From positions 1 through 40,139 of the forward strand of contig NZ_JOPL01000053.1 in NCBI RefSeq assembly GCF_002153745.1: 40,139 nt of DNA, given 5' to 3'. The stretch's first letter is position 1; each line of letters starts with the position of its first letter. The translations under genes were made by a program, and so were the position numbers. Below the pieces are notes generated by a model. It ran no database searches, was not told where the DNA came from, and saw only the letters and a program-made list of their open reading frames with translations. This DNA is from Acetobacter sp. DsW_063. GTDB taxonomy: Bacteria > Pseudomonadota > Alphaproteobacteria > Acetobacterales > Acetobacteraceae. Shown here one piece after another: positions 16,534-25,267 of this stretch.

Positions 16534-17730
16534 ATGACGGATGTCGCGCTGGGGCTTTGTCTTGGCGGCGGGACGCTGGCGGGCTTTGTCGCCGGGTATC
16601 TTGTCGCTTCGCGCCGAGCGGTGCGCGGTGTTCTCGGACCGGTTCTGGGTGTGGAGAGCGTTGGCGCAGCGGGTGCGACCCTGGAGGAGACGTTGGATCT
16701 CCTTCCTGAACCAGCGTTGCTCCTCGACATCCAGGGCGTGCTCAGATTCGCCAATGCGGAGGCGCTGGCGGCTTTTGGCGACGTGATCGGCACCATTATC
16801 CGTCATCCGGACGTCTATGCGGCGTTGCGGCGTCTGGACTCGGAAACGATCGAGGCTGCTGCGGACATCGTAATCGACGTTCCGGTCAGGCGTGTGGTGC
16901 GTGGTGCGTTCAGGTTGCTGCCCGGCGGTTCGGGGCGCGTGCTCGCGATGCTGTTCGACCATTCGGAACAGGATGCGGTCGAGCGGGTCCGATCGGATTT
17001 CGTCGCCTACGCCAGCCATGAACTGCGCACGCCTCTGGCGGCGCTGATCGGTTTCATCGAAACCTTGCGCGGACCAGCCGCGGACGATCCGGAGGCGCAA
17101 CAGCAGTTCCTCGGGATCATGGCGGGACAGGCCGGGCGTATGCAGCGCCTGATCGACCAGCTTCTGGCGCTCTCGCGGGTCGAGATGATGGAGCACCGCA
17201 AACCTCGAGGCGAAGTGAACGCCGAGGACGTGGTCGCCCGCGTCCGCGACGAGTCAGCGCCCTTGCTCGCCGCGCGGGGGATGACGATGGAGACGGAGCG
17301 GACCTCCTTCGCCTGTCCCGGAGATGAGGACCAGATTGTACAGATTCTGTTGAATCTGGTTGAAAATGCGGTGAAATACGCAAGCACGGTCAAGGGACGC
17401 GCACCGCGCGTCACGCTGTCCGTCGCTGAGGTCGCAGTGGGCGGAAAGGCGGGCGTGTCGTTCATCGTCGCCGATAACGGGCCGGGGATCGAGGCGCGTC
17501 ATCTGCCGCGTCTTACCGAACGCTTTTATCGCGTCGAAAATGGTCCGGCTGTCACGGACGCCAGCGGTTATGGACTGGGGCTCGCCATCGTGCGTCATGT
17601 CGTCGACCGGCACGAAGGACGGTTCAGCATCGAGAGCGAACCGGGAGTCGGCACCCGTTGTATGGTGTGGCTTCCAGCGCGCTCAGGGCGGCGCGAAGCG
17701 CGCGAACGCCCTTCGCTTCTTCTGGCCTGA
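16534..17730 (+). CDS. phoR: Phosphate-regulon sensor histidine kinase PhoR
   Basis: A 398-residue histidine kinase with one N-terminal membrane segment (about 5-26) and no periplasmic domain, as usual for PhoR. A PAS-like region covers about 50-145. The H box ASHELRTPL carries His162. The ATPase domain has the N box LLNLVENAVKYA, the G1 box VADNGPGIE, the F box LTERFYRV and the G2 box GYGLGLAIV. It phosphorylates PhoB. The Shine-Dalgarno GGGAG lies inside a small inverted repeat, CGGGAG and CTCCCG at 16518-16531, directly before the ATG, which may reduce kinase translation relative to phoB. It ends only 14 bases from the convergent cytochrome gene. Confidence 0.94.
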   Translation: MTDVALGLCLGGGTLAGFVAGYLVASRRAVRGVLGPVLGVESVGAAGATLEETLDLLPEPALLLDIQGVLRFANAEALAAFGDVIGTIIRHPDVYAALRRLDSETIEAAADIVIDVPVRRVVRGAFRLLPGGSGRVLAMLFDHSEQDAVERVRSDFVAYASHELRTPLAALIGFIETLRGPAADDPEAQQQFLGIMAGQAGRMQRLIDQLLALSRVEMMEHRKPRGEVNAEDVVARVRDESAPLLAARGMTMETERTSFACPGDEDQIVQILLNLVENAVKYASTVKGRAPRVTLSVAEVAVGGKAGVSFIVADNGPGIEARHLPRLTERFYRVENGPAVTDASGYGLGLAIVRHVVDRHEGRFSIESEPGVGTRCMVWLPARSGRREARERPSLLLA

Positions 17731-17744
17731 GCGCGCGGCAAACT

Positions 17745-18164
17745 TCAGTGCATGGGGTGCGGCGGCGGCCCCGCCATCGCCTTCACGGTGTCGACAGTAA
17801 TCGTATCCTTGTAGGAATTTCCAAAATGCGTCCGGACGTAGTTCACGACGTCTGCGATCTGTTGCGGCGTCAAAACGCCGTTGAACCATGGCATTGCGCC
17901 ATAACCGTTAAGCACGACGGTAGCAGGATAGATCGGGGACGCCAGCTTCGGGTTGCCGGCAAGCGCCGGGATCACGGCCGCGCCGACGCCGCCTTTTCCG
18001 TTCGCCATATGGCAGGCCTGACATACATGTCTGTAGGTCTCGGCCCCGGAGGTCATCGTCGCGTCCCGGTCTCCGCCCGCGCCGGGAGAGTCAGCGCGTG
18101 CAGCGACAGAGGGAAGGGTGGACAACAGGGCGAGAATTGAAAGCGTCGATCTGAGGGTTTTCAT
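17745..18164 (-). CDS. Periplasmic class I cytochrome c, partner of the amine oxidase
   Basis: A 139-residue monohaem cytochrome c. Residues 1-24 are a Sec signal peptide. The haem motif is CQACH at 48-52, and the likely axial Met91 is in GAMPWF. The C-terminal helix TPQQIADVVNYVRTHF is typical of small class I cytochromes. GAAGGCGG upstream of the ATG follows the amine oxidase stop by a few bases, so the two are in one operon. It most likely accepts electrons from the flavoenzyme and passes them to a terminal oxidase. That role is inferred from neighbourhood and from the known cytochrome-coupled nicotine oxidoreductase. Confidence 0.93.
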   Translation of the reverse strand: MKTLRSTLSILALLSTLPSVAARADSPGAGGDRDATMTSGAETYRHVCQACHMANGKGGVGAAVIPALAGNPKLASPIYPATVVLNGYGAMPWFNGVLTPQQIADVVNYVRTHFGNSYKDTITVDTVKAMAGPPPHPMH

Positions 18165-18174
18165 GGGACCGCCT

Positions 18175-19761
18175 TCAATTCGCCTGCGCGCGTTTGTTGA
18201 GTTGGGAAATGGCGTCGAGCGACGACAGAAGTGCGCCTTCCTGCCAGCAACCCAGATAGGACGCGTGTTCGCCCGCCAGCACGACGCGCCCGTCCATTGT
18301 CGTCAGGTTGTGGTAGTGCTGCTTGCGGCTCTCCTCGCTCCACATTGCGCAACAGCCGAGCGAACCCGGCATCCGGCTCCATGCGACGGCGACGCCGTTG
18401 CTGAATTCCTTGCGATATTGCGAGTGAAAGACCTCGCCTTGCCTGAGTCCGAGTTCGATGCGTTCCGCGGGCGTCATGCCCGCGATGTCGAGCCCGGCCA
18501 TGTTCTTCGTGTAGGCGCCAAGCAGTACGGCCGGTCCGGGCTTGTGGAACCCGTAACTTGGATACGAAATCTGGGAAATTTCCTGGCTGGTGAAGCTGAT
18601 GCCGCCATAAATCCCTTCATCTTCCTCCCAGAAGCGCCGCTTGAACTCCAACCCCATCTTGATGTGGGAGGTGTAGGGAACGGCGCCGATCGCAGCGCGC
18701 ATGGCCGGGGAGACCTGCACGTCGATCTGGCTGAGGATTGAAAGCGGTATGGTGCAGACGCACCAGTCGGCCTTTTCGACTGCCGTCGCCCCGGTCTCGG
18801 TGTGCGTCCATGATACGCTCACGCCGTGATCGTCCTGCGCGATGCGCGTGACGCGCGCGTTCATCGTGAACAGGTCGGACACCTGTGCTGCGAATCCCTT
18901 GCCGATCATGTCCACGCCGCCGACGGGTTGGAACATCGTCGTCTGCATCTCGTAATTCATGAAATAGGAAAGCGCCTGCCAGACTGGCGGCGCGAACAGA
19001 TCGTGCCGGTCGAGCAGAGAGGAGGTGGGAACCGGGATCGGCGCGCCATCCGGACCGCCGCCCGGACGCTGCTCCCAACCGCGCCGGGAGCCGAGATGCA
19101 GGGTGCTGGTGTAGCGCATGTCGCCGTCAAGAACGCCCCAGCCCCGCATCGCCTCGCGGACGCGTGCGCGATCCTCCTGCGTCAACTCCTTGTCGAGCGT
19201 GTGCGCATCGATAGATTTCGCGAGCAGCTCCGCAACGTTTCCGGTAAAGTCGGCCGCCACGTCCCGATAGCGCTGGGGTTTGCCGCCGAATGTGTCGCTG
19301 CTATGCACGAGCGCATTGTAGTTCAGCTGAATGAATGGCTCGAGACTGACGCCGAAAGCGCGGCAATAGTGCAGAAGCGCCCGATGGTGGTAAGGAACGC
19401 GCCATGGTCCGGGGTTGATGTAGTTACCCGCAGCGAATTTCACGTCCTGTATGGCGCCGCCCATTTCCGCGACACGGTCGCCGCCACGAAGGGTCCAGTT
19501 TCGGCCGCCCGTGCGGGCCTGATACTCGAGAATTCGGACGGAGTATCCCGCCTTGCGGAGTTCATAGGCGGCGAGCATTCCAGCCAGCCCTGCGCCGAGC
19601 ACGAGCACGGTCTGGCCTTTGCGATGGGTCTGCAGATTGGGCGGTCCGGTGAATCGGGATTCCGCTGCGTGCCCAAGCACGGTCATTGCCTGATATAGCG
19701 CCGCCGCGCCGCCCATAAGGCCGATCGAAGTGAGGATTTGTCGGCGTGTCGTACCTGACAT
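18175..19761 (-). CDS. Tat-exported flavin amine oxidase, probably cytochrome-coupled dehydrogenase
   Basis: A 528-residue FAD enzyme of the monoamine-oxidase family. The N-terminus has twin arginines at 6-7 (TTRRQILTSIG) and a hydrophobic stretch ending near 33, a Tat-type signal for a folded cofactor protein. The dinucleotide fold VLGAGLAGMLAAYELR is near 54-69, followed by ARTGGRNWT. The C-terminal FAD segment is AGEHASYLGCWQEGALLS. Members oxidise amines or amino acids. Unlike most, this gene is directly followed by a secreted cytochrome c gene, suggesting a periplasmic dehydrogenase that avoids peroxide formation. The substrate is unknown. The start at 19761 places the Tat motif correctly; the ribosome site is weak. 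Confidence 0.92.
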   Translation of the reverse strand: MSGTTRRQILTSIGLMGGAAALYQAMTVLGHAAESRFTGPPNLQTHRKGQTVLVLGAGLAGMLAAYELRKAGYSVRILEYQARTGGRNWTLRGGDRVAEMGGAIQDVKFAAGNYINPGPWRVPYHHRALLHYCRAFGVSLEPFIQLNYNALVHSSDTFGGKPQRYRDVAADFTGNVAELLAKSIDAHTLDKELTQEDRARVREAMRGWGVLDGDMRYTSTLHLGSRRGWEQRPGGGPDGAPIPVPTSSLLDRHDLFAPPVWQALSYFMNYEMQTTMFQPVGGVDMIGKGFAAQVSDLFTMNARVTRIAQDDHGVSVSWTHTETGATAVEKADWCVCTIPLSILSQIDVQVSPAMRAAIGAVPYTSHIKMGLEFKRRFWEEDEGIYGGISFTSQEISQISYPSYGFHKPGPAVLLGAYTKNMAGLDIAGMTPAERIELGLRQGEVFHSQYRKEFSNGVAVAWSRMPGSLGCCAMWSEESRKQHYHNLTTMDGRVVLAGEHASYLGCWQEGALLSSLDAISQLNKRAQAN

Positions 19762-19947
19762 GCGTCCCGTATGCCTTTCGGTTGTGGACGCGCATCGCCG
19801 TGCTGGATCTCACTTCGATACGCTGTAGCATTGAGCTGCTATCATGCTCCGGCGACGATCAGCAAGGCGAAAGGAACTGCTCCGCTTGCGGCGCCCAGCC
19901 GCCGGATTTATCTCTGACCACCTTGCGCACTGACGAAAGCCGCCGCC

Positions 19948-20586
19948 GTGGACCGTGATTTCTGGTTGAAAAAATGGCGTGAAAACCAGATCGGTTTTCA
20001 TCAGCCGGACACCAACGCGTTCTTGCGCAGGCATTGGACGAAAATGCGCCTGCGTCCCGGCGCCCGTGTTTTTGCGCCGCTGTGCGGTAAAAGCCATGAC
20101 ATGCTTTGGCTACGTGCGCAGGGAATGTCGGTCGTCGGCGTCGAACTGGCGCGCAACGCCGTAGAGCAGTTCTTCGAAGAGAGCGGACTGACGCCCGTCG
20201 TTTCCATGTGTGGCGCGTTCGAGCGGTTCGAAGTCGAGGGGCTGGCGCTTCTTGTGGGAGATATCTTCGACCTCGACGCGCTGACGCTGGGGCGGGTGGA
20301 TGCGACGTACGACCGCGCTGCGCTGATCGCCCTGCCGGAGCCGATGCGTGCACGATACGCCGACCGGTTGCTGGCGTTGGCGGGTCACGCGCCGCAGCTT
20401 CTGGTGACGGTCGCCTATGATCAGGCGATGGCCTCCGGGCCGCCGTTCTCGGTGGGGGAAGAGGAAATCCGAAGCCGTTATGGAGACCGGTATGAGATCA
20501 AAACGATTGAGTGGGCCGACATTCCCGGCGGCTTCAGGAAAGCCGGTCCGGCGACGGAGACGTCCTGGCTTTTGACGCCCCGTTGA
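19948..20586 (+). CDS. tpm: Thiopurine S-methyltransferase-family protein
   Basis: A 212-residue SAM-dependent methyltransferase of the TPMT family. Family signatures are DFWLKKWRENQIGFHQ near the start, FAPLCGKSHDMLWLRAQG, VVGVELARNAVEQFF, and the typical ATYDRAALIALPEPMR. Bacterial members methylate selenite, tellurite or thiols and are often linked to metalloid tolerance. The start is GTG at 19948, chosen because the conserved N-terminus begins immediately after it and GAAAG precedes it. It is divergent from the amine oxidase gene across 186 bases. The actual substrate is not known from sequence. Length is normal. Confidence 0.94.
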   Translation: MDRDFWLKKWRENQIGFHQPDTNAFLRRHWTKMRLRPGARVFAPLCGKSHDMLWLRAQGMSVVGVELARNAVEQFFEESGLTPVVSMCGAFERFEVEGLALLVGDIFDLDALTLGRVDATYDRAALIALPEPMRARYADRLLALAGHAPQLLVTVAYDQAMASGPPFSVGEEEIRSRYGDRYEIKTIEWADIPGGFRKAGPATETSWLLTPR

Positions 20587-20703
20587 GGCGATCTCTGTAG
20601 CGTCGGGCTCGCCTGTAGCATTGCCCGTTCGTATGAGTTTTCGGCTGCTCTCTGGACTAGGGCTCCTGTGCGCCGGCGTGTAACGACCGGATCGAACGAA
20701 CTT

Positions 20704-21621
20704 TCAGTTCGTCATCGTCATTTCCGGCATGGCGCCAGCCTGGAGACGCAACTCCCGGGTGTCTCGCGCCGGGGGGCTTCCGAACATGCGTCGGTATTCA
20801 CGGCTAAACTGTGAGGGACTGTCGTAGCCGACTGCAAAGCCGACTTCAGCAGCGTCTGCGCCGGGAATAAGCAGCAAACGTCGCGCTTCCTGCAACCGCA
20901 GGCGGGTTCTGTACTGCAACGGACTCATCATGGTCGCCGCCCGGAAATGGCGATGGAAGGAAGAAGGACTCATGCCGGCGCGCCGGGCGAGAGACGCGAT
21001 TTCAAAAGAGCTTGCGTAATGCTCGCGAATCCAGCCAATGGCGCGGTTGAGTTGCGAAAGGCTGCTTCCTGCCGTCGCGATCTGGCGCAGCACCTGCCCC
21101 TGTGGTCCCATCAGAATACGATACAGCAACTCACGCGTGTAGAGCGGGAACAGGATAGGGATATCCTGAGGACGGTCCAGAAGATCGACTATTCGCGTGA
21201 CCGGATCGAGAATATCGTGCGTCAGATCGCTGAAGCGCATGCATGAAGGGCACAATGGCCCTGACAGCGCTTCGTCATGCCGCATGTCGACGAGCAGGTC
21301 TGTGATCTGCACGGGATCGAGCGTGAAGCACAGGGCGAGATAAGGCTCTTCTTGTGAGGCGCGAACGACCTGGCTGGTGACGGGAAGGTCGACGGCGGTG
21401 ACCATGAACTTGCTTGAGTCGTATTCGAATGTCTGGTCACACAGCATGACCTGCTTGGCGCCCTGAACAATCACGCAGAACCGGGGCTCGTAGACCGCGT
21501 CCATCGGCGTGGTGGGAGCTTCCGCGCGAAATAGCAGCAGTCCCGGCACGATCGACCGGCATATTGCATCCGGACAATGGCGCGCGATAGAGGCGCGCAA
21601 ATGTTCCAGCGTATTCTGCAT
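20704..21621 (-). CDS. AraC-family regulator with AraC_N domain
   Basis: A 305-residue transcriptional regulator. The N-terminal half (about 15-160) is the AraC_N type cupin-like domain, with PRFCVIVQGAKQV. The C-terminal half has the two AraC helix-turn-helix motifs: FEIASLARRAGMSPSSFHRHFRA, then AAEVGFAVGYDSPSQFSREYRRMFG. The frame extends upstream to 21747, but the ATG at 21621 has GGGGAG upstream and matches the usual family start. It is divergent from the RND efflux operon and so is the likely local activator. It could also control other genes, as many AraC_N proteins adjoin oxidoreductases. Confidence 0.93.
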   Translation of the reverse strand: MQNTLEHLRASIARHCPDAICRSIVPGLLLFRAEAPTTPMDAVYEPRFCVIVQGAKQVMLCDQTFEYDSSKFMVTAVDLPVTSQVVRASQEEPYLALCFTLDPVQITDLLVDMRHDEALSGPLCPSCMRFSDLTHDILDPVTRIVDLLDRPQDIPILFPLYTRELLYRILMGPQGQVLRQIATAGSSLSQLNRAIGWIREHYASSFEIASLARRAGMSPSSFHRHFRAATMMSPLQYRTRLRLQEARRLLLIPGADAAEVGFAVGYDSPSQFSREYRRMFGSPPARDTRELRLQAGAMPEMTMTN

Positions 21622-21671
21622 GACCGTCTCCCCAATGGTTGGCGCACCGGACCTTAGCCTGTTGGTCGAAC

Positions 21672-21677
21672 AGTATA
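21672..21677 (-). promoter_or_regulatory. Possible -10 box of the AraC gene
   Basis: The minus strand reads TATACT here, about 50 bases before the AraC start codon. A weak -35, CTGAGC, lies 16 bases upstream. The region further upstream is unusually AT-rich for this window, consistent with promoters in both directions. Motif match only. Confidence 0.35.
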
Positions 21678-21833
21678 GCCGTATGCTCGATTCGCTCAGA
21701 GGTGAAAAATCAGCAATTGATCGGATCGTGCAATTATTTGAGCGCATTAGGCTATCTGGAAAAGCATGGTGATAGAAAATATACCTGAATCTCCCATTAA
21801 ACAGCGAGTATTTCAGTCGAGTTGAGACTCCTG

Positions 21834-21935
21834 ATGAGAGATTTTTCCATGTGGATGAGAGAATCGTGCAAGCATCTGGTCGGATTGCGCTACCGCCTGT
21901 CGCGAGGGTTTTTGCATAATCCGCGCAGACACTGA
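21834..21935 (+). CDS. Possible 33-codon leader ORF before the RND operon
   Basis: An ATG-started frame of 33 codons begins MRDFSMWMRESCKH, is rich in Arg and His, and ends at a TGA 146 bases before the pump gene. Its upstream Shine-Dalgarno is weak, and I recognise no family. Between it and the pump lies a strong hairpin, so it could be a leader peptide. It may also be chance; the rest of the 460-base gap shows no other gene. Confidence 0.25.
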   Translation: MRDFSMWMRESCKHLVGLRYRLSRGFLHNPRRH

Positions 21936-22032
21936 TCTGCCCGCCTGAACTGACGCCGCTTGCGTCGATCGGGCGCGGGCCGTCACGTTCCGCAGTTATG
22001 GCGAAGCGCTAGCCACCGTCGTGCAACCCGAC

Positions 22033-22067
22033 GGCAGGAAGGACATTGCCGTCCTTCCGAGCCTGCC
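22033..22067 (+). promoter_or_regulatory. Hairpin in the leader of the RND efflux operon
   Basis: GGAAGGAC (22037-22044) and GTCCTTCC (22051-22058) form a perfect 8-bp stem with the 6-base loop ATTGCC. GGCA (22033-22036) and TGCC (22064-22067) extend it past a 5-base bulge. It ends about 15 bases before the pump start codon, next to the ribosome binding site GAGAG. It may be an attenuator, an RNA stability element, or an operator palindrome in DNA. There is no T tract immediately after it. Confidence 0.5.
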
Positions 22068-22081
22068 AGACAGAGAGTTTC

Positions 22082-25000
22082 ATGGGTATAGTCGCCTTCG
22101 CGCTCCGACGGCCGTACACGTTTCTTGTCGCCGGAGTGCTGGTCGTCCTTCTCGGTGTGACGGCGGTTTTCCGTACGCCGACTGACGTGTTCCCCAACAT
22201 CGATATCCCCGTGGTGACCGTGGTCTGGTACTATGACGGGCTCGACGCGGCGGAGACGGAAAAAAGACTTACGACATATACAGAGTTTTCCGAAAGTTTC
22301 TTCGTCAACAATCTGCGCACGATCGAAAGCCAGACGACCCCGGGCCTCGTTCTGGAAAAGCTGTATTTTCAGCCCGGCGTGAACGTCGAACTTGCCGTGG
22401 CGCAGACGGTATCGGCGACGAACTCCATCCGCGCATTTTTGCCGCCGGGGGTTCAGCCGCCAATCATCATGCAATATAGCGCGTCCAGCGTGCCGGTGCT
22501 TCAGTTGTCCTTGTCGTCTGACAAGCTGACCGAGAGCGAATTGTACGATTACGGTGTTTACCGCGTCCGGCAGCAACTTGCGCCAATTCCGGGAACCCTG
22601 CTGCCGCCGCCCTATGGCGGAAAGATCAGGCAGGTCATGGTCGATATCGACTCCGTGCGTCTCGCCGGTCTCGGGCTGACGCCGCTCGACGTATCGAGCG
22701 CGATCATGGCGCAAAATCTTACCCTGCCTGCTGGGACGGTGAAATTCGGTGCGACCCAATACGATATTCACGTGAACGGGATGCCCAACGTCGCCGCGAG
22801 CCTGAATGATGTGCCGCTTAAGCGCGATCCGTCGACGGGTGCGCTGACCCGTGTCGCTGACGTGGCGACCGTGCGCGACGGGTGGGCGGTGCAGCAGAAC
22901 GTGGTTCGAAAAGAGGGGCGACGTTCGGTCCTTCTGTCGATCATGAAGGCGGGCAACGCCTCGACGCTCGATGTCGTGAACGCGATCCGTGACAAGGTGC
23001 TTCCGGTCACGCGCGCCGCCGCGCCGAAAGGCATGGCTATCGATGAGATGTTTGACCAGTCCGTGTTTGTGAAGGCGGCCATCACGGGCGTCGCCTCGGA
23101 GGCGGTGATCGCTGGGCTCCTGACGGCCGCAATGATCCTGGCCTTCTTGGCCAGCTGGCGTTCGACGTTGATCGTTGCGATCTCCATTCCGCTGTCGATT
23201 CTGTCGTCCATCGCGGTGCTGTCATGGACCGGCCAGACGCTGAATCTGATGACGCTGGGCGGGCTTGCTCTTGCGGTCGGCATTCTCGTCGACGACGCGA
23301 CCGTGACGATCGAGAATATTCATCGTCTGCGACACGAGGGATTGGCCCTTCAACAGGCAGTCCTTGAAGGCGCGGCGGGAATCGCGTTGCCCACTCTGGT
23401 CTCGACGCTCGCGATCTCCTGCGTGTTCATTTCGGTCGAATTCCTGACCGGACCGTCGCGATTTTTGTTCACGCCGATGGCTCTGGCGGTCGTGTACGCC
23501 ATGCTTGCCTCATACGCCGTCAGCCGTACGCTCGCGCCGATCTTCGCAGCCTTGTTGCTGCGATCAGAGGAGGATGCGGCGGAACGCAGGCGTGAGAAGG
23601 GCTTGCCGCCGGATCGTTTCGCGCGGTTTGGCGTCTGGTTCGACGCCCGTTTCGAACGTTTGAGAGCGCGTTATCTGGTGACGCTGGAGCGGCTGATCAA
23701 AAGTTCCTGGAAAGTGCCGGCAATTGGCGGCGTGACACTTATCGCCGCTGGCGTGCTCGCGACCCAGGTCGGGCAGGATTTCTTCCCGTCCATCGACGCC
23801 GGGGAATTCAAGTTGCACATCCGTGCGCCGGAAGGCACGCGGATCGAGACGACGGAGAAACTGTTTGATCAGGTCGAGGACGTCATCCGGGAGGTCGTCC
23901 CGGCTGAAGAACGCGTCCTGCTGCTGGACAATATCGGCATTCCGTTCCGGTATTCGATGCCGTTCGACGACGGCACCACTGTCGGCACGAACGACGGACA
24001 GGTCATGGTGGAACTGGCGAAGGATCATCGTCCCACGGCGGAATATGTGCGTAAGCTGCGGACAGAACTTGCACGCCGGTTTCCGGATTGCGTCTTCTAT
24101 TTCCAGCCTGCCGACATCGTCACGCAGATTCTGAATTTCGGCGTGCCTGCGCAGGTCGATATCCGTATCGCCGGTTATGACGCAGTCAATAACCGCAAAG
24201 TCATGCAGGAAATCCGCAAGGAGGTTTCGACCATTCCGGGTCTCGTGGACGTGCGGTTGCACCAACAGCTTTCCGCGCCGGAACTCAAGGTCGCGATCGA
24301 CAGGCAACGCGCGGAAGATCTCGGTCTGACGATGGACGACGTCGCGCGCAACGTGATGGTGTCGCTGGCGTCTTCCAACACGGTCACACCCAATTTCTGG
24401 GTCGATCCGAAGACCGGCATCCAGTATCCGCTCGCGGTGCAGACGCCGCAATACAAAGTCGGAGACGTGAGGGATCTGCAAAACACTGTCATCGCGTCGG
24501 CCGTCGGCGCGGACAAGACGTCAGCCCTGCTCGGCAACGTCGCCTCCATTGAGCGCGGCGTGGCGCAGAACGTGATTTCGCACAGCAACATCCAGCCGAC
24601 GCTGGATATCGACGCCAGCGTCGAAGGGCGGGATCTCGGTTCCATAGCGCGGGAGATAGAACGTGTCGTATCCCGGCATCGTCATGAGCTGTCGGCAGGA
24701 AATACGGTTGTGGTGCAAGGGCAGATCGAAAGCATGCATTCGGCGTTCGGCAGGCTCGGCATAGGTCTGCTGGTGGCGGCGATCGCGGTCTATCTGCTGA
24801 TGGTGGTCAACTTCCAGTCCTTCACAGATCCTTTCGTGATCGTTCTTGGCCTTCCGGGAGGAATGTGTGGCATCGTGTTCATGCTCTTCGTCACAGGAAC
24901 GACTTTTTCAGTGCCCTCGCTGATGGGCGCGATCATGAGCGTCGGCGTCGCCAGCGCCAATTCGATCCTTCTTGTCACCTTTGCAAAAGAACGGCGGGCG

Positions 25001-25267
25001 GAAGGGCTGGATGCGACGGCGGCGGCGCTCGAAGCGGGGCGCGCGCGTCTGCGCCCCATTCTGATGACATCCATGGCGATGGTGATCGGCATGTTGCCGA
25101 TGTCGCTCGGGCTGGGCGACGGCGGTGAACAGAATGCGCCGCTCGGCCGTGCGGTGATCGGTGGCCTTCTCGCCGGAACTTGCGCCACGCTGTTCGTGGT
25201 CCCCTGGCTGTATAGCCGTTTACGTCGGCGTGAGAGCCGCATTCTTGAGGATTATGAGAATGTCTGA
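22082..25267 (+). CDS. RND efflux pump inner-membrane transporter (AcrB family)
   Basis: A 1061-residue proton-driven pump. The first helix begins FALRRPYTFLVAGVLVVLLGV, followed by the large periplasmic loop with RTPTDVFPNI. The proton-relay Asp pair is at 404-405 in VGILVDDATVTIENIHR. The second half repeats the fold, with GQDFFPSIDAGEFKLHIRAPEG, and ends in a helix cluster including GTTFSVPSLMGAIMSVGVASANSILLV. Length is normal for the hydrophobe/amphiphile group. The frame is open from 22046, but the ATG at 22082 starts the conserved helix and has GAGAG upstream. The gene comes first in its operon, before the adaptor, the reverse of the common order. Substrates are unknown. Confidence 0.95.
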   Translation: MGIVAFALRRPYTFLVAGVLVVLLGVTAVFRTPTDVFPNIDIPVVTVVWYYDGLDAAETEKRLTTYTEFSESFFVNNLRTIESQTTPGLVLEKLYFQPGVNVELAVAQTVSATNSIRAFLPPGVQPPIIMQYSASSVPVLQLSLSSDKLTESELYDYGVYRVRQQLAPIPGTLLPPPYGGKIRQVMVDIDSVRLAGLGLTPLDVSSAIMAQNLTLPAGTVKFGATQYDIHVNGMPNVAASLNDVPLKRDPSTGALTRVADVATVRDGWAVQQNVVRKEGRRSVLLSIMKAGNASTLDVVNAIRDKVLPVTRAAAPKGMAIDEMFDQSVFVKAAITGVASEAVIAGLLTAAMILAFLASWRSTLIVAISIPLSILSSIAVLSWTGQTLNLMTLGGLALAVGILVDDATVTIENIHRLRHEGLALQQAVLEGAAGIALPTLVSTLAISCVFISVEFLTGPSRFLFTPMALAVVYAMLASYAVSRTLAPIFAALLLRSEEDAAERRREKGLPPDRFARFGVWFDARFERLRARYLVTLERLIKSSWKVPAIGGVTLIAAGVLATQVGQDFFPSIDAGEFKLHIRAPEGTRIETTEKLFDQVEDVIREVVPAEERVLLLDNIGIPFRYSMPFDDGTTVGTNDGQVMVELAKDHRPTAEYVRKLRTELARRFPDCVFYFQPADIVTQILNFGVPAQVDIRIAGYDAVNNRKVMQEIRKEVSTIPGLVDVRLHQQLSAPELKVAIDRQRAEDLGLTMDDVARNVMVSLASSNTVTPNFWVDPKTGIQYPLAVQTPQYKVGDVRDLQNTVIASAVGADKTSALLGNVASIERGVAQNVISHSNIQPTLDIDASVEGRDLGSIAREIERVVSRHRHELSAGNTVVVQGQIESMHSAFGRLGIGLLVAAIAVYLLMVVNFQSFTDPFVIVLGLPGGMCGIVFMLFVTGTTFSVPSLMGAIMSVGVASANSILLVTFAKERRAEGLDATAAALEAGRARLRPILMTSMAMVIGMLPMSLGLGDGGEQNAPLGRAVIGGLLAGTCATLFVVPWLYSRLRRRESRILEDYENV

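Noticed and set aside
15559-17196. 545-codon minus-strand frame opposite phoB and phoR
   Set aside because: Antisense shadow of two well-supported genes, with abnormal Arg/His content and no domain.
19821-20625. Repeated CTGTAGCATTG on both sides of the tpm gene
   Set aside because: Only 11 bases match, with no dyad or target-site features; likely chance.
20696-20712. 7-bp inverted repeat ACGAACT/AGTTCGT at the AraC stop codon
   Set aside because: It overlaps the end of the coding sequence, has a 3-base loop and no T tract, so a terminator call is not supported.
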